The translations under genes were made by a program, and so were the position numbers. This document shows positions 62,654-64,000 of a stretch of DNA of 64,000 nt, piece by piece. Location of the stretch: NCBI RefSeq assembly GCF_045063725.1, contig NZ_CP173695.1; one strand, 5' to 3'. The notes below the pieces were generated by a model. The model made no database searches. It was given only the letters and a program-made list of their open reading frames with translations, and was not told the origin of the DNA. Numbering within the stretch: the stretch's first letter is position 1; each line of letters begins with the position of its first letter. Source of the DNA: Sellimonas catena (GTDB taxonomy: Bacteria; Bacillota; Clostridia; Lachnospirales; Lachnospiraceae).

Positions 62654-64000
62654 TTAAACAGGATAACTTCCGTTTTTTGTGTCTGCAATTGTCTCGTCTA
62701 CTTTTGTCTGCTGTGCCTGACGGTATTTGAAAAAGTCGATTGCAACCTGCGGGAAGAGGGCATAGGTCAGTACATCTTCGTCCTGCTGTTTCCACTGTTT
62801 CATCTCGTTTTCGAGTGTTTCCAGTTCGTCCGGGATAAGATCTGCCGGGCGGCAGGTGATGCAGTCATCAATTTCGTCGCCGAGGCATTTTTTCTTGACG
62901 TCTTCGTTGAACGGGCAGACGGTTGCGCCGTATTTGCCTTTCAGGATATCTTTTGTTTCTTTGGTTGCCATTTTGTAGCGTTCTCCCATCAAAACGTTGA
63001 AGACAGCCTGTGTTCCTACGATCTGGGAGGACGGTGTGACAAGCGGCGGTTCTCCGAGGTCCTTTCTGACTCTTGGTACTTCTTCAAGCACTTCATAATA
63101 TTTGTCCTCCGCTCCCTGTTCTTTCAACTGGGAGGTCAGGTTGGAGAGCATGCCTCCCGGTACCTGATAGAGGAGTGTTTTGATATTAACTCCCAGATTC
63201 TTCGGATTTAAGAGTCCGCTTTCCAGTGCTTCATCACGGATCGGGCGGAAGTAATCTGCGATCTCGGACAACAGCTGCTGGTCAAATCCGGTGTCGTACG
63301 GTGTGCCTTTGAATGTTTCTACCATGACTTCGGTTGCCGGCTGGGATGTTCCGAGTGCAAATGGTGACATTGCCGTATCGATCACATCTACACCTGCTTC
63401 CACTGCTTTTAAGTAGGTCATGGAAGCGACTCCGGATGTATAGTGGGTGTGGAGCTGGATCGGAAGGTTTGTTGCTTCTTTTAAAGCGGTTACAAGTTCG
63501 GTTGCTTTATAAGGAAGCAGGAGGCCTGCCATATCTTTGATGCAGATGGAATCCGCACCCATCTCCTCGATTTCTTTTGCTTTCTGTACCCAGTATTCCA
63601 GAGTGTAGGCGTCTCCGATTGTGTAGGAGAGGGCCACCTGTGCATGGGCTTTTTCTTTGTTTGCCGCCCTGACTGCGGTCTGAAGATTCCGAAGGTCGTT
63701 CAGACAGTCGAAAATGCGGATGATATCAATTCCGTTTGCAACGGATTTTTGCACAAAGTACTCTACTACATCATCGCCGTAAGGACGATATCCGAGGATG
63801 TTCTGTCCGCGGAACAGCATCTGCAGCTTTGTGTTTTTAAAACCGTCACGGAATTTACGGAGTCTGTCCCATGGATCTTCTTTCAGGAAACGTAAAGAAG
63901 CGTCAAATGTTGCTCCTCCCCAGCATTCCACGGAATGATATCCGACTTTGTCAAGTTTTTCTACGATCGGCATCATCTGCTCGGTCGTCATTCTTGTTGC
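62654..64000 (-). CDS. Pyruvate/oxaloacetate carboxyltransferase subunit (OadA/PycB-like), 5' end outside window
   Basis: The frame runs off the right edge; its first codons here read ATRMTTEQM, which matches the family about 25 residues after the usual start. HMGL-like barrel motifs are visible: SVECWGGATFDASLRFLKEDPWDRLR, split here as VECWGGATF and FLKEDPWDRL. LFRGQNILGYRPY, IRIFDCLNDLRNL, the lysine block CIKDMAGLLLPY and metal ligands LHTHYTSG follow. It transfers carboxyl between biotin and pyruvate. No biotin-attachment domain is fused; the protein ends soon after the conserved carboxylase domain. Confidence 0.92.
   Translation of the reverse strand, partial: ATRMTTEQMMPIVEKLDKVGYHSVECWGGATFDASLRFLKEDPWDRLRKFRDGFKNTKLQMLFRGQNILGYRPYGDDVVEYFVQKSVANGIDIIRIFDCLNDLRNLQTAVRAANKEKAHAQVALSYTIGDAYTLEYWVQKAKEIEEMGADSICIKDMAGLLLPYKATELVTALKEATNLPIQLHTHYTSGVASMTYLKAVEAGVDVIDTAMSPFALGTSQPATEVMVETFKGTPYDTGFDQQLLSEIADYFRPIRDEALESGLLNPKNLGVNIKTLLYQVPGGMLSNLTSQLKEQGAEDKYYEVLEEVPRVRKDLGEPPLVTPSSQIVGTQAVFNVLMGERYKMATKETKDILKGKYGATVCPFNEDVKKKCLGDEIDDCITCRPADLIPDELETLENEMKQWKQQDEDVLTYALFPQVAIDFFKYRQAQQTKVDETIADTKNGSYPV

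Noticed and set aside
1..64000. CRISPR array, T-box or known riboswitch
   Set aside because: No regularly spaced repeats and no recognisable T-box or riboswitch consensus were seen; leaders of lysA, argH, queH and gap are short or plain.

Overview
The window comes from the chromosome of a low-to-mid GC, spore-forming anaerobic Firmicute, most likely a gut Lachnospiraceae-type Clostridium. Reasons: strong AGGAGG-type ribosome binding sites, stage II/V sporulation genes, a giant acyl-CoA dehydratase activase, RNase Y, a Rrf2-NifS-NifU-MnmA cluster, ChW-repeat surface proteins and a glycolytic gene cluster. Almost all genes lie on the minus strand. The exceptions are the acyl-CoA dehydratase activase, a SpoVB-like flippase, a two-gene ABC importer and an IS110 remnant.

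Layout: 1-7.2 kb is a peptide-uptake operon (GntR/FCD regulator, OppB, OppC, OppD, OppF, OppA-like lipoprotein, amidohydrolase cut by the window edge). At 7.27-8.96 kb a 1685-bp ISLre2-family element has inserted into a 38-bp palindrome at the promoter of that operon. At 9.2-9.9 kb are two small DUF3791-type genes and tRNA-Leu(CAA). At 10-12 kb a TrmB-type regulator overlaps a diaminopimelate decarboxylase. At 12-14.4 kb are pyruvate kinase and a rhomboid-like zinc-ribbon membrane protein. At 14.7-18.9 kb is the acyl-CoA dehydratase activase, with a one-base frameshift. At 19-27 kb are an aminotransferase, gpmI, a LacI regulator, tpiA, pgk and gap. At 27-31 kb is the Rrf2-controlled sulfur-mobilisation/tRNA-thiolation operon. 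At 31-34 kb are sporulation genes and a Nudix hydrolase. At 34-38 kb are rny, recX, recA with a LexA box, and mgsA. At 38-43 kb are a beta-helix protein, topB and ppk1. At 43-46 kb are asd, argH and queH. At 46-48 kb is a NitT/TauT-type ABC importer without a binding protein. At 48-50.6 kb is a GH25 muramidase with nine ChW repeats.

51.2-59.5 kb is an accessory island bounded by two more ISLre2 copies. It holds an IS110-family remnant whose 3' flank folds like a bridge RNA, gene debris, and a YtrB/DUF6449-type ABC exporter. 59.6-64 kb returns to core genes: cmk, a BaiN-like flavoprotein, a RpiR regulator and a pyruvate/oxaloacetate carboxyltransferase subunit cut by the right edge.

The strongest leads are the candidate bridge RNA, the operator split by an IS, and the Rrf2 operator region. 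All family names come from recalled motifs; no database search was run.
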